Positions 1 to 8,056 are shown, counted from the first letter of the stretch. The stretch: DNA of 37,268 bases from Rhizobium mayense (GCF_030272705.1 NZ_JARFYM010000046.1:1-37268); one strand, 5' to 3'. Numbers and translations: made by a program. The notes: generated from the sequence alone by a model not told the origin.

Positions 1-222
1 CTGAACGTCAGAGCTGATGGCGATGACCTTTGTGCCGCGACGCTCATATTCAGGGATCAGCGATTCCAGCTCGCGCAGATATTTGAGGCAAACCGGGCAG
101 TGGAGACCGCGATAAAAGCATACCAACGTAAATAGCTCCGGTGCGTCGGCCGCAAGATCAAAGTCGCCATCAGCAAGGGTCGGCACGCGCAGTTCGGGAA
201 CTGGTCGACGAGGCAGCAGCAT
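1..222 (-). CDS. Peroxiredoxin-like (AhpC/TSA, thioredoxin fold) protein, 3' end cut by window edge
   Basis: Only the first 74 codons are present; the gene runs off the left edge. After a short lead (MLLPRRPVPELRVPTL) the protein has the beta strand and active-site loop of the peroxiredoxin-like family, FTLVCFYRGLHCPVC, with a C-P-V-C pair at residues 42 and 45 in the place where AhpC/TSA proteins keep the peroxidatic cysteine. Such proteins are expected to reduce peroxides or act as thiol oxidoreductases in the cytoplasm. I chose the ATG at 222 because GGAG lies 6 nt upstream; an ATG at 240 is in frame but has no clear ribosome binding site. It is one of three peroxiredoxin-like genes in the window. 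The family is clear; the substrate is unknown. Confidence 0.82.
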   Translation of the reverse strand, partial: MLLPRRPVPELRVPTLADGDFDLAADAPELFTLVCFYRGLHCPVCLKYLRELESLIPEYERRGTKVIAISSDVQ

Positions 223-502
223 TCTCTTCTCCGTAGTCATCTGAGGCGAGACTACGTCGGTGGCCTTTCAATGGGAAATGTCCGACAGCTATGGTTTCTA
301 TTCCCGGGCGTTACGGTGCCAATGATGCCCAGCGCCGTGTCTCCAGCGCGAAGTATCCCGTATCGAGGAAGCGAAACTCGGCAGTGCCGCTCTCGGGCTT
401 GACGGCTTCCACGTCCGGCGGCGGAAAAAGGATCGTTCTTTCGCAAGATCGCGGAAGGCCGCCGCAACCATATGATCAAGCAGACACTGCTAAATTCGAT
501 TT

Positions 503-1456
503 CTAACGACCGTCATACGCGCTCGGTCGGACGGCGACGGGCGTCAGCAAATCCCGGCCGCCGAGGTAAGCCTCAAGGTTCGAAATCAACTGTTTCACCA
601 ATTTCGGCAGGACGGCGCGCGTAGCGCCAGCCGAATGCGGCGTCAGGATCACATTGGGAACGTCACGCCATTTCGCCGGGTCGGTTGGTTCTTGTTCGAA
701 AACATCGAGCGTTGCGCCCGCCAGTTTTCGCGATTGCAGGCGTTCGATCAAAGCACTTTCATCGACAAGGCTTCCGCGCGCGACGTTAACAAGAAGCCCA
801 TCAGGTCCCAATGCGTCTAAGATCTTTCCGGAGATCATGTGCCGGTTTGATCTATCGGCGCTGCTTGCGACGATGAGGACATTGTTTTCACGGGCCAGAG
901 TTTCGAGGTCTGACGCGCGACGATACGGCAGGTCATCCTTTTTGCGCGGGCCCCACCACAGCACTGGCAGTCCAAAAGAGAGACATCGGCCGGCCACTGC
1001 CTTGCCTATCGCTCCCATGCCTACAATCCCGACAGACAGTTCGCTTAGCGACCGGGTCACAACCTTCGCCGCACCGTTCCACTCTCCCGAGCGAACCAGC
1101 TTGTCACCCGTCACCAATCCGCGCGTCCAAGCTATGAGCAGGCCCATTGCATGATCCGCGACTTCTTCATGATTCACCTCTACTGCTCGCGTCACCTTGA
1201 TCCCGCGCTCGGCGGCCCAGAAAATGTCGACACCGTCATAGCCGCTTGTAAGACACGCAATCAGCCCGAGGTTTGGGAATTCGGCGAGGTAGGAGTTCTG
1301 CAAAGGGACGTCACCCGAGACCACCATTGCGATGACACTATCGCGTCCCGCCGGCGTCAGGGGTTCCCACGCCTTCAGTATGTCAAACGTCGCGGGAAGC
1401 GCATCGGCAACAAACCCGATCTGCTCATGGACGATCAGGACTTTTTTTGCAGTCAT
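503..1456 (-). CDS. D-isomer-specific 2-hydroxyacid dehydrogenase (glyoxylate/hydroxypyruvate reductase type)
   Basis: A 317-aa protein of normal length for NAD(P)-dependent D-2-hydroxyacid dehydrogenases, which reduce 2-keto acids such as glyoxylate or hydroxypyruvate. The Rossmann signature G-M-G-A-I-G is at 146-151. The catalytic triad is visible as Arg227 (VNVARGSLVDE), Glu256 (DVFEQEP) and His274 (TPHSAG). The start at 1456 (MTAKKVLIVHEQIG) has CTGGAG about 10 nt upstream; the reading frame continues upstream to 1579 but that extension has no family character. It is monocistronic here, with about 280 bp to the peroxiredoxin-like gene downstream. Substrate preference (GhrB-like, phosphonate or other) cannot be decided from sequence alone. 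Confidence 0.9.
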   Translation of the reverse strand: MTAKKVLIVHEQIGFVADALPATFDILKAWEPLTPAGRDSVIAMVVSGDVPLQNSYLAEFPNLGLIACLTSGYDGVDIFWAAERGIKVTRAVEVNHEEVADHAMGLLIAWTRGLVTGDKLVRSGEWNGAAKVVTRSLSELSVGIVGMGAIGKAVAGRCLSFGLPVLWWGPRKKDDLPYRRASDLETLARENNVLIVASSADRSNRHMISGKILDALGPDGLLVNVARGSLVDESALIERLQSRKLAGATLDVFEQEPTDPAKWRDVPNVILTPHSAGATRAVLPKLVKQLISNLEAYLGGRDLLTPVAVRPSAYDGR

Positions 1457-2146
1457 TTTATAAACTCCAGTGCTGTGGCGGAAAAACCGTCTCTGGAGGG
1501 GGAGACGGTTTAAATGCGAATCGCTCCGCGTTTGTGGGGCAGGGGTGGCACCCACGATCAGCAGCGGGCCGTCGGGCAACCGCTGTGGCCTCGATCTTGG
1601 GAAAGCAGGGCAAGGGAAGTCTTAGCGACTTTGCGCGCTCGCCGGAATTATACGTGGGTATGGGATAGTTCTGTTTGGGATGCCCCGGGATGCCGGCGAC
1701 GAGAACTTATGCCGCGTAGGGTTCGATTTTTTTCGAAGGCGCGCAACTGGGCGCCGCGTGTATGCCAGAGCAGCCCTCGGTGAAGGGCCGGCAACTATAC
1801 GGAGGTATAGGCAACCAATACCCCAAACCATGTTGCGGCAGATGTTTGCATCGGCACTATCTCGCGCAATTGCAAACGGGCCGGATGTTGAACCGCGACC
1901 TCGCGCGCCGAATGGCGCTGCCATGAAAGATTGCAGGATGTTTTTCGTGCGGCGAAATCGTGTTGCATGATCATGCCGCAGAAAACGTAGCTCTTGTCGT
2001 AAGGGAACTGGTGGCTACGTCCTATCGATCTGCAAGGAGAGCAGGCGGAGCGCCAGCAGGTTTCGCCGTGCGAGGGCGGATCGTCTCGAGCTCTCGAAAA
2101 ATAGACTTCAAATTTACCGCTTCACGAAGCATTGTCCGGAGAAATC
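1457..2146. other. 690-bp intergenic region, possible decayed coding sequence
   Basis: No convincing intact gene. It must hold the promoter of the leftward dehydrogenase. A perfect 6-bp-arm palindrome, CTATAC-GGAG-GTATAG, is at 1795-1810. From about 1831 to 2120, frame 1 of the plus strand reads as one product apart from a TGA at 1922-1924. It contains a stretch (AENVALVVRELVATSYRSA) that faintly resembles the N-box helix of histidine kinase ATPase domains. This may be a remnant but is not supportable as a gene. Confidence 0.35.
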
Positions 2147-2671
2147 ATGCCTACACCACTCATCATTTTCGTCATCATTGCCTTTGTGTGGCGTATATCC
2201 ACGGTTGTGATTTCGACCATAAACGAACGCGCGCTCAAGGCTTCCGGCGCGCGCGAGGTCGGGGCTGCCAACAGTGTCTTCCTCGCTCTTGCGCATCTGG
2301 TGTTCTATATCGTTGCCACAGTGGAAGGCGCGACACGGACGGACGTCAACTTCACGGTGTCCGAAATTGGGTTCGTCATCTATTTAGTCTCCGCCCTTGC
2401 CCTGATTTCGGTACTGCGCTCTCTGGGACGGCTGTGGACAGTCAAGATTATCATCAACGAACGCCAGCCCTTCGTCCGGACCGGTCTTTTCAGCTGGGTC
2501 AGACACCCGAACTACTTTCTGAACATCATTCCGGAGCTTATTGGGTTCGCGCTCGCTATGAATGCCTACCGGACTCTGATCGTTGGCCTGCCGTTGTATT
2601 GCATACCGTTGGTGATCCGTATCAGGCAGGAGGAAGCCGCCATGTCCGAGGCTGTGCCTGGTTACAGGTGA
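2147..2671 (+). CDS. Isoprenylcysteine carboxyl methyltransferase (ICMT)-family membrane protein
   Basis: A 174-aa integral membrane protein with about four to five hydrophobic segments: an N-terminal one (TPLIIFVIIAFVW), one near residues 45-60, one near 75-95, and a C-terminal pair. The ICMT/phospholipid-methyltransferase signature RHPNYF follows VRTGLFSWV, and a conserved RIRQEEAAM stretch precedes the C terminus (PGYR). Bacterial members are small membrane methyltransferases using S-adenosylmethionine, often of unknown substrate. The start at 2147 has CCGGAG about 5 nt upstream; a TTG at 2132 is less likely. A RIME-like repeat begins 7 bp after the stop codon. The family call is good; the substrate is unknown. 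Confidence 0.8.
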   Translation: MPTPLIIFVIIAFVWRISTVVISTINERALKASGAREVGAANSVFLALAHLVFYIVATVEGATRTDVNFTVSEIGFVIYLVSALALISVLRSLGRLWTVKIIINERQPFVRTGLFSWVRHPNYFLNIIPELIGFALAMNAYRTLIVGLPLYCIPLVIRIRQEEAAMSEAVPGYR

Positions 2672-2678
2672 CCTCGTC

Positions 2679-2782
2679 TAGAGCAATTCCAGGAAAAGTG
2701 CGAAGCGGTTTTCCGTCCGGAATTGCGTAAAAACAAAGCGATAGTGTGGGAAGGCGATTCCGTGAAACGCTGAACCGCTCTA
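2679..2782. repeat. RIME1-like rhizobial intergenic mosaic repeat
   Basis: This 104-bp element is bounded by TAGAGC (2679-2684) and its inverted copy GCTCTA (2777-2782). Inside, GCAATTCC pairs with GGAATTGC, and GGAAAA pairs with TTTTCC, giving a large cruciform. The sequence and size match my memory of the RIME1 family described in Sinorhizobium/Rhizobium intergenic regions. It lies between convergent genes (the ICMT-like gene and the small 2793-3167 gene), where it may act as a transcript-stabilising or terminating hairpin. It is the best taxonomic marker in the window. Confidence 0.8.
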
Positions 2783-2792
2783 AGCGTTGACC

Positions 2793-3167
2793 TCACCTAA
2801 CAGCATCGGATTTCTCCGGCGCGCTCTGGATCTCTCTTGTGTCCTCGGCGCCCGGAAATCCTGCCCTTGTGGGATATTCGTCCCGATCCCCTGCCATGTC
2901 TGACGCGCTCAATCGAAAGCGCAAGACAAAGTCTCTCACTTTTTCCGCAGACATCTCGCATGGTTTGAGAGATGTATTGCCCGACCCCGGACGATAAAGG
3001 TTGAAACTGACAACGTCTGTTCCGGCCAATTCTCGCGCGAACAAACTGTTACGTCGTCCGTCAACGGATCGGCGAAGGCTCACACCATAGCGCCGTCCCT
3101 CGTAGATCCCCTCGCTGTAACCCTCAGGAAGTGCTCGTAGCGCCTCCTCGAAATCAGCAGCCTCCAT
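2793..3167 (-). CDS. Conserved hypothetical protein, 124 aa
   Basis: I do not recognise a named domain. The product is soluble, starts MEAADFEEALRALPEGYSEG, contains a YEGRRYGVSLRRSVDGRR stretch and a VSFNLYRPG strand, and ends in a charged tail. Its composition and spacing look like a real folded protein, and I believe similar small proteins occur in other rhizobia and sphingomonads. The start at 3167 is supported by AAGGGAG about 11 nt upstream; an in-frame start at 3254 would overlap the divergent promoter repeat and is unlikely. It is transcribed away from the MDR oxidoreductase, with the repeated promoter element between them. Function unknown. Confidence 0.65.
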   Translation of the reverse strand: MEAADFEEALRALPEGYSEGIYEGRRYGVSLRRSVDGRRNSLFARELAGTDVVSFNLYRPGSGNTSLKPCEMSAEKVRDFVLRFRLSASDMAGDRDEYPTRAGFPGAEDTREIQSAPEKSDAVR

Positions 3168-3230
3168 CTGGATATTGCTCCCTTTTGACGTGCGAAGCAT
3201 ATGTTTGCACCGCCCGTTGTTTTTTTTGCG

Positions 3231-3312
3231 CTGCGCCGATGGCATCGATTCCATAGCCGCTGGTCATTGGACCATCGAGTTTCCCCGCCCTATTTTCGAA
3301 CGTCTGCAAAGG
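3231..3312 (+). promoter_or_regulatory. 82-bp promoter/operator repeat, copy A
   Basis: An ungapped 82-bp stretch matches copy B (14876-14957) at 68 of 82 positions by hand count. The core GGCATCGATTCCATAGCC and the block from GGTCATTGG to CATCGAGTTT are identical. It contains a candidate -35 TTGGAC (3267-3272), an 18-bp spacer and a -10 TATTTT (3291-3296). The dyad GGTC-ATTG-GACC (3262-3273) overlaps the -35, as expected for a repressor or LysR/HxlR-type operator. It ends in CAAAGG, which serves as a ribosome binding site in both copies. Confidence 0.7.
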
Positions 3313-3322
3313 AATTCGAAAG

Positions 3323-3358
3323 ATGACCATATACCACGGACAGGGAGATGGACGATGA
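3323..3358 (+). CDS. Putative 11-aa leader peptide coupled to the downstream oxidoreductase
   Basis: A minimal ORF (MTIYHGQGDGR) follows the promoter repeat. AAAGGA lies 9 nt before its ATG, and its TGA overlaps the ATG of the oxidoreductase in an ATGA arrangement. That geometry favours translational coupling. It has no recognisable domain and may simply be a chance ORF; the positions of the two Shine-Dalgarno sites are the only support. Confidence 0.35.
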   Translation: MTIYHGQGDGR

Positions 3359-4272
3359 AGGCGATCGTAGTAACGGATGAGGCTGCCGGAACGGCCGGGA
3401 TGAAGCTGATGGAGCGGCCCGTGCCGCAGCCGGCGATAAACGACGTCATTGTTGAGATTCATGCGTCGGGATTCGTCCCGACCGAGCTGTCGTGGCCCTC
3501 GACCTGGACCGATCGCGTCGACCGGGATCGGACACCGACGATCCCCGGCCACGAACTGGCCGGAGTGGTGACCGCCCTCGGCTACGGCACGACGGGTCTG
3601 TCGATCGGACAGCGGGTGTTCGGCCTCGCCGACTGGTACCGCGACGGCACCCTGGCGGAATACGTGGCGATCGAGGCACGCAACCTGGCGCCGCTGCCAG
3701 GCGACGTCGACTTTACGATGGGTGCCAGCCTGCCGATCTCCGGCCTGACCGCGTGGCAGGGATTGTTCCAGCACGGCCGGCTTCAAGCCGGGCAAAGCGT
3801 GCTGGCGCACGGCGCGGCCGGCGCTGTCGGGACGATGGTGACGCAGCTCGCCCGTGAAGCCGGCGCCTATGTCATCGGCACCGGACGCGGCGCAGACCGC
3901 CAGAAGGCGCTCGACTTCGGCGCAAATGAATTCGTCGACCTCGAGAAGGACGCCCTGAAAGATATTGGCGGCGTCGATCTGGTGTTCGATGTCATCGGTG
4001 GCGACATCCAAAAGCAGTCTGCTGCGCTGATCCGAGCCGGAGGAACACTGGTGACCATCGTTGGACCGGCAGAGGCCCGACCCACTGACGGTTTGGCGGT
4101 CGACTTCGTTGTCGAGGCCGATCGCGCCCAACTGAGTGAAATCGTCCAGCGAGTGCGCGACGGGCGATTGCGCACGAACATCGGCACTGTCGCGTCCCTC
4201 GACGAAGCCGTTGCTGCCTTCAATCCGACCAAGCGGATCAGTGGGAAGACGATCATCCGCGTTCGTCCGTGA
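3355..4272 (+). CDS. MDR-superfamily NAD(P)-dependent oxidoreductase (quinone oxidoreductase-like)
   Basis: A 305-aa medium-chain dehydrogenase/reductase of the zinc-free quinone oxidoreductase type. The N-terminal GroES-like domain runs from MKAIVVTDEA to about residue 115 (IPGHELAGVV is the family hallmark). The Rossmann domain begins near residue 145 with an A-x-G-A-x-G-x-V-G turn (HGAAGAVGTMVTQLA). The protein ends KTIIRVRP, normal for the family. No catalytic or structural zinc cysteines are present. Such enzymes use NADPH to reduce quinones or enones. The start at 3355 has AGGGAG 7 nt upstream. The gene is preceded by a repeated promoter and followed by a terminator. Head and tail fragments closely related to this gene occur around azoR (24273 and 25064). 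Confidence 0.88.
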   Translation: MKAIVVTDEAAGTAGMKLMERPVPQPAINDVIVEIHASGFVPTELSWPSTWTDRVDRDRTPTIPGHELAGVVTALGYGTTGLSIGQRVFGLADWYRDGTLAEYVAIEARNLAPLPGDVDFTMGASLPISGLTAWQGLFQHGRLQAGQSVLAHGAAGAVGTMVTQLAREAGAYVIGTGRGADRQKALDFGANEFVDLEKDALKDIGGVDLVFDVIGGDIQKQSAALIRAGGTLVTIVGPAEARPTDGLAVDFVVEADRAQLSEIVQRVRDGRLRTNIGTVASLDEAVAAFNPTKRISGKTIIRVRP

Positions 4273-4281
4273 CGACTCGGG

Positions 4282-4307
4282 GGAGGGCGGCTCTGCCCTC
4301 CTTGTTG
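4282..4307 (+). terminator. Rho-independent terminator after the MDR oxidoreductase
   Basis: A 7-bp perfect stem GGAGGGC/GCCCTCC with a 6-nt loop is followed by TTGTTG, 9 bp beyond the stop codon. The stem is GC-rich and the T-tract is weak but present. Confidence 0.65.
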
Positions 4308-4364
4308 ATCATTGCGACCTTCAGTCTTCGGTAGCTGGCGCAAAAACTCTTGAGAGGCCTTGCC

Positions 4365-5642
4365 ATGAAAACTTCGCAGCTCTTCCAGACGGCGCTCGAG
4401 CCAGATGCCCTTCATACTTTCTTTCACGACGTTCGTCAGACCAGCGAAAGACTTGCTGAACCGCTGTCCGATGCCGATGCGACGGTACAATCCATGGCCG
4501 ATGCGAGCCCGGCCAAATGGCACCTCGCACATACGACCTGGTTCTTCGAGGCGATGGTGCTCAAGCCATTTGTCCCGGCGTACAAAACCTTTGACGAGGA
4601 TTTCCACTTTCTATTCAACTCGTATTACGAAACGCTGGGCGCGCGTCAGCCGCGCCCGCGACGCGGGATGATCACACGGCCCACGTTGAGCCACATTCTG
4701 GACTATCGGAAGCATGTCGACCATGCCCTCGATGCGCTGCTGCGCGCGAGCCCGGGCCAGCGCGTTGCGGAGCTCGTCGAGCTTGGCTGTCATCACGAGC
4801 AGCAACATCAGGAACTCTTGCTCACCGACATCCTGCATCTCTTCGCCCAGAATCCACTTCATCCGGCTTATCGTGATCCTAGGCCCGTTACCGTGGAGAC
4901 TGCCGATCTATCTCCGCTCTCCTTCACCGCGTTCGATGAGGCGATCGTTGAGATTGGGCATGGACCTGTCGGATTCGCGTATGACAGCGAAGGCCCACGA
5001 CATCGCGTTCTGGTCGAACCCTTCCGGCTCGCCAACCGCCTTGTCACGAATGCCGAATGGGCGGACTTCGTCAATGACGGCGGCTATCAGAAGTCGCTCC
5101 TTTGGTTGTCTGAGGGTTGGGCAAAAGTACAGGCCGAAGGATGGTCGCAACCTCTCTACTGGGAGGAGCGCGATGGACAAAACTGGATGATGACGCTGAG
5201 AGGTTTCCAACCTGTCGACCCCACTGCACCGGTCACTCACATAAGCTATTTTGAGGCGGACGCGTTCGCGACATGGTCCGGAAAGCGCCTTCCAACCGAG
5301 TTCGAGTGGGAAACCGCCGCTCAGGGGATCGCGATCCAAGGCAATTTCCTCGACACCCACCGTTTTCGTCCCAAACCGGCATCACCTCACGTCGGTGGTC
5401 TTCAACAGATGTTCGGGGATGTCTGGGAGTGGACCCGCAGCGCGTTCTTGCCATATCCGCGCTTTCGCACCGTTGAGGGCGCCGTCGGCGAGTACAACGG
5501 CAAATTCATGTCAGGCCAGTTCGTGCTTCGCGGAGGCTCCTGCGTAACGCCGCCAGGGCATATGCGCGCCAGCTACCGAAACTTCTTCCCCGGTCATGCT
5601 CGCTGGCAGTTTTCTGGGCTGAGGCTCGCTGAGGATGCGTAA
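4365..5642 (+). CDS. egtB: Ergothioneine biosynthesis sulfoxide synthase EgtB
   Basis: A 425-aa protein with the two-domain architecture of EgtB. The N-terminal DinB-like helical domain carries the predicted non-haem iron ligands: His56 (KWHLAHTTWFFE) and the H-x3-H-x-E motif with His144, His148 and Glu150 (HHEQQHQELL). The C-terminal formylglycine-generating-enzyme/sulfatase-modifying domain spans roughly 170-425 and ends with the typical RGGSC...YRNFF...RWQFSGLRLA motifs. EgtB joins a thiol donor to hercynine using O2, giving the sulfoxide precursor of ergothioneine. The start at 4365 has GAGAGG 7 nt upstream. egtD lies 3.7 kb away on the other strand rather than next door, and no EgtC or EgtE homologue is visible. 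Whether the thiol donor is cysteine or gamma-glutamylcysteine is not resolved. Confidence 0.93.
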   Translation: MKTSQLFQTALEPDALHTFFHDVRQTSERLAEPLSDADATVQSMADASPAKWHLAHTTWFFEAMVLKPFVPAYKTFDEDFHFLFNSYYETLGARQPRPRRGMITRPTLSHILDYRKHVDHALDALLRASPGQRVAELVELGCHHEQQHQELLLTDILHLFAQNPLHPAYRDPRPVTVETADLSPLSFTAFDEAIVEIGHGPVGFAYDSEGPRHRVLVEPFRLANRLVTNAEWADFVNDGGYQKSLLWLSEGWAKVQAEGWSQPLYWEERDGQNWMMTLRGFQPVDPTAPVTHISYFEADAFATWSGKRLPTEFEWETAAQGIAIQGNFLDTHRFRPKPASPHVGGLQQMFGDVWEWTRSAFLPYPRFRTVEGAVGEYNGKFMSGQFVLRGGSCVTPPGHMRASYRNFFPGHARWQFSGLRLAEDA

Positions 5643-5690
5643 AGGGCCCGCAAGCCGAGATGCGTTGATGCCAATCTGAAGGAAAAGAAC

Positions 5691-6719
5691 ATGACGTCAA
5701 AACTTGAGCAGTTGCGCACGATGTCGACGATTGTCGCTGATACCGGTGATCTGGAAGCCGTCGCGCGGCTGAAGCCAGTAGACTGCACCACGAACCCGAC
5801 CATCGTCCTCAAGGCATTAGAAAGCGAGCCTTACAAGGAGGTCGTCCAAGAAGCGCTGTTATGGGGACGCAAGTGTAACGGCGACCCGTCACGCGTTGCG
5901 GCGGCTACCGCAGATCGCTTGGCGATTTCTGTTGGCATCGAGCTTTTGCGCCGCGTGCCCGGATACGTCTCGACCGAAGTTGACGCCAACCTGTCGTACA
6001 ATGTCGCGGCCTCGACCGCCAAGGCTCGCCAAATCATAGCCGACTACAAGCAGCGCGGTGTCGAGCGGGACCGGGTTCTTATCAAACTCGCCTCGACCTG
6101 GGAAGGGATACGCGCTGCCGAGATCCTGCAGAGGGAGGGCGTGAAGTGCAACATGACGCTCTTGTTGAACCGCGCGCAGGCCATCGCGAGCGCCGACGCC
6201 GGCGCATTTCTGATCTCGCCGTTCGTCGGGCGCATTTATGATTGGTACAAGAAAGTCGAAGGCAGGGATTTCACGGCCGAGGAAGACCCGGGTGTCCGGT
6301 CCGTTCGTGACATCTACAACCACTTCAAGACCGAAGGCATTGAAACGATCGTCATGGCCGCATCATTCCGGAATATCGGTCAAATTGAGGCGCTTGCCGG
6401 CTGCGACAGACTTACGATCGCACCAAGCCTCCTGGATGCCTTGGAATCGAACAGCGATCCGCTTCAGAGAGCACTGAAGCCCGGCGTGCATCCCGAGCAA
6501 CCGCTGCGGCGGCCGGCCGATGCCATTTGCCACTGGTTTGTCAGCGAGGACGCAGTCGACATCAAGCATCCGGCGCCCGGCGCGCCGATCGATGAGGTAA
6601 CCTTCCGCTGGATCATGAACGAAGATGCGATGGCCACCGAGAAATTGGCCGAGGGCATCCGAATATTCGCAAGGGACCTGCAGGCACTGCGCGCCCGAAT
6701 TGGCAAGCAGCTCCAATAG
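5691..6719 (+). CDS. tal: Transaldolase
   Basis: A 342-aa class I transaldolase of the TalB type. It transfers a dihydroxyacetone unit between sugar phosphates in the non-oxidative pentose phosphate pathway. The Schiff-base lysine is Lys132 in VLIKLASTWEGI, the same number as in E. coli TalB. Other family motifs are present: CTTNPT near 32-37, VDANLSYN near 97-104, NMTLL, and SPFVGRIYDWY. The start at 5691 has GAAGGAAAAG about 6 nt upstream. It lies 48 bp after egtB on the same strand, so the two may be co-transcribed. A GC-rich inverted repeat (CGGCCGG at 6721 / CCGGCCG at 6754) follows the stop. Pentose phosphate flux would supply NADPH for the surrounding redox enzymes; that link is inference. 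Confidence 0.93.
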   Translation: MTSKLEQLRTMSTIVADTGDLEAVARLKPVDCTTNPTIVLKALESEPYKEVVQEALLWGRKCNGDPSRVAAATADRLAISVGIELLRRVPGYVSTEVDANLSYNVAASTAKARQIIADYKQRGVERDRVLIKLASTWEGIRAAEILQREGVKCNMTLLLNRAQAIASADAGAFLISPFVGRIYDWYKKVEGRDFTAEEDPGVRSVRDIYNHFKTEGIETIVMAASFRNIGQIEALAGCDRLTIAPSLLDALESNSDPLQRALKPGVHPEQPLRRPADAICHWFVSEDAVDIKHPAPGAPIDEVTFRWIMNEDAMATEKLAEGIRIFARDLQALRARIGKQLQ

Positions 6720-6814
6720 TCGGCCGGAGGATGAGCTACAGGGCAGCGCCGCCCCGGCCGGACGGTTCCAGCTCCCGGCTATATCGGCTCTTATCGCATG
6801 AAGAGGAATGAGAA

Positions 6815-7096
6815 ATGGTAATCGCGACGTGGAACGAGACAGTGATCGCAAAATCGGACAAGACCGTTGTCGTCGAAGGCAACCACTATTTCCCGCCTGA
6901 ATCCGTCAATTCGCAATATCTCACGCGGAGTGCTACCACCAGCCGGTGTCCATGGAAGGGCCTTGCGAATTATTGTTCGCTAATCGTCGATGGCAAAACC
7001 AATGAAGACGCGGCATGGTATTATGCCGATCCGTCCGATGCCGCGGCGGCTATCAAAGGTTACATCGCATTCTGGAAAGGCGTGGATGTAAGGTGA
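6815..7096 (+). CDS. DUF427 domain protein
   Basis: A 93-aa protein covering a whole DUF427 domain. Recognisable features are an initial ATWNETVIAKSD strand, the VEGNHYFPPESV segment, the C-PWKG loop (TSRCPWKGLANYCSL), and the terminal AAWYYADPSDAA...IKGYIAFWKGV. Members are small beta-rich cytoplasmic proteins of unknown function, sometimes fused to or neighbouring redox enzymes. The start at 6815 follows AAGAGGAA. It stands 95 bp after transaldolase, probably in the same transcription direction. The family call is firm; no function can be given. Confidence 0.88.
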   Translation: MVIATWNETVIAKSDKTVVVEGNHYFPPESVNSQYLTRSATTSRCPWKGLANYCSLIVDGKTNEDAAWYYADPSDAAAAIKGYIAFWKGVDVR

Positions 7097-7340
7097 CGGA
7101 CTGACTGCCTCCGCCACCTGACTTTCTGATGAGAACGGTTCGCGGATCATCAGCCAAGCTGTTCCATCCCGGAACAGGTGGTGGATTGTATCGCGCCCGC
7201 TCGCGGTTCCTAACCCTCACCACGGTTGTGCGCGACGACCTTGCGATAGGGAGGAGCGTTTCAGCCATCTTCAGGCAGTTCGTCGCCGGCCGGAAGACGG
7301 TCATTTGTGTAAGAGACACCCGCCTGCAAAGGACGTTGAA

Positions 7341-7991
7341 TTGAGCACTGGAAACGCAGGACAAATTGTAATCCTGAATGGGCCTCCCCGGTCAGGAAAG
7401 TCGAGCATTGTCGAGGTTATCCAGGAAACCTTCGAGGGGCCGTGGCTCAATCTGGGTGTCGATGCCTATATCAGGGAGATAACGCCAAGCCGCTACCGGC
7501 CGGGAGTTGGCGTTCGTCCAGGCGGCGAGCGGCCGGATCTAGAACCGTTGATACCTGTTTTTTATGCAGCCCTTTATGAGTCGATTGCCGCTCACAGTCG
7601 CTTGGGCCTTAACGTTGTCGTCGATGTTGGACATCACAACTCCTATGCCAGTCCCAACAATATCCTCGTCGATTGCGCGCGGAGGTTATTCGGGTTGCCG
7701 GTTTTGTTTGTCGGCGTGCATTGCTCCATCGAAATCATAATGGAGCGCCGACGACGGAGCCCGATCGGGCGCGAGAATATATATCTAACGGGTTCCGAAC
7801 ACGAGCCTGTGCCGGCTCCAGTTCTGGCGTGGCAACGAGAAGTTCATATTCCGGGCATCTACGATCTCGAGATCGATACTTCCTCTACCAAACCTCTCGA
7901 TTGCGCTGCAATGATCCACCGGCGACTTGAAAACGTCCGCGAGCGACCGACCGCATTTGAGAGGTTGGCGGCATCTGAAAGCAGCGAATAA
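7341..7991 (+). CDS. Chloramphenicol phosphotransferase-like P-loop kinase
   Basis: A 216-aa protein with a Walker A motif near the N terminus (ILNGPPRSGKSSIVEVI). An Asp follows the next strand (LGVDAYIREITP), where CPT-like enzymes keep the catalytic base. Then comes a VVDVGHHNSYA strand and an arginine-rich lid (MERRRRSPIGR). This matches the CPT-like (zeta/chloramphenicol 3-O-phosphotransferase) branch of small-molecule kinases. The substrate is unknown; resistance to chloramphenicol should not be assumed. I prefer a TTG start at 7341 because AAAGGA is 7 nt upstream; the upstream in-frame TTG at 7305 lacks a site. No antitoxin-like partner is visible, so a toxin-antitoxin role is not supported. 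Confidence 0.75.
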   Translation: MSTGNAGQIVILNGPPRSGKSSIVEVIQETFEGPWLNLGVDAYIREITPSRYRPGVGVRPGGERPDLEPLIPVFYAALYESIAAHSRLGLNVVVDVGHHNSYASPNNILVDCARRLFGLPVLFVGVHCSIEIIMERRRRSPIGRENIYLTGSEHEPVPAPVLAWQREVHIPGIYDLEIDTSSTKPLDCAAMIHRRLENVRERPTAFERLAASESSE

Positions 7992-8056
7992 CCGATGTTG
8001 GCGATCCATTCTGAACTGCTTTTGTCCTACCCTCTAAGACAAAGGGCAGACGGCAG

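Noticed and set aside
1960..2730. A 256-codon plus-strand frame over the ICMT-like gene
   Set aside because: It is another frame of the ICMT-like gene; only the 2147-2671 frame has RHPNYF and membrane segments.
3154..4131. A 325-codon minus-strand frame opposite the MDR oxidoreductase
   Set aside because: Shadow frame; the plus-strand gene has full MDR motifs.
7341..7991. Zeta-type toxin of a toxin-antitoxin pair
   Set aside because: No small antitoxin gene lies beside it; the motif order fits CPT-like kinases better.
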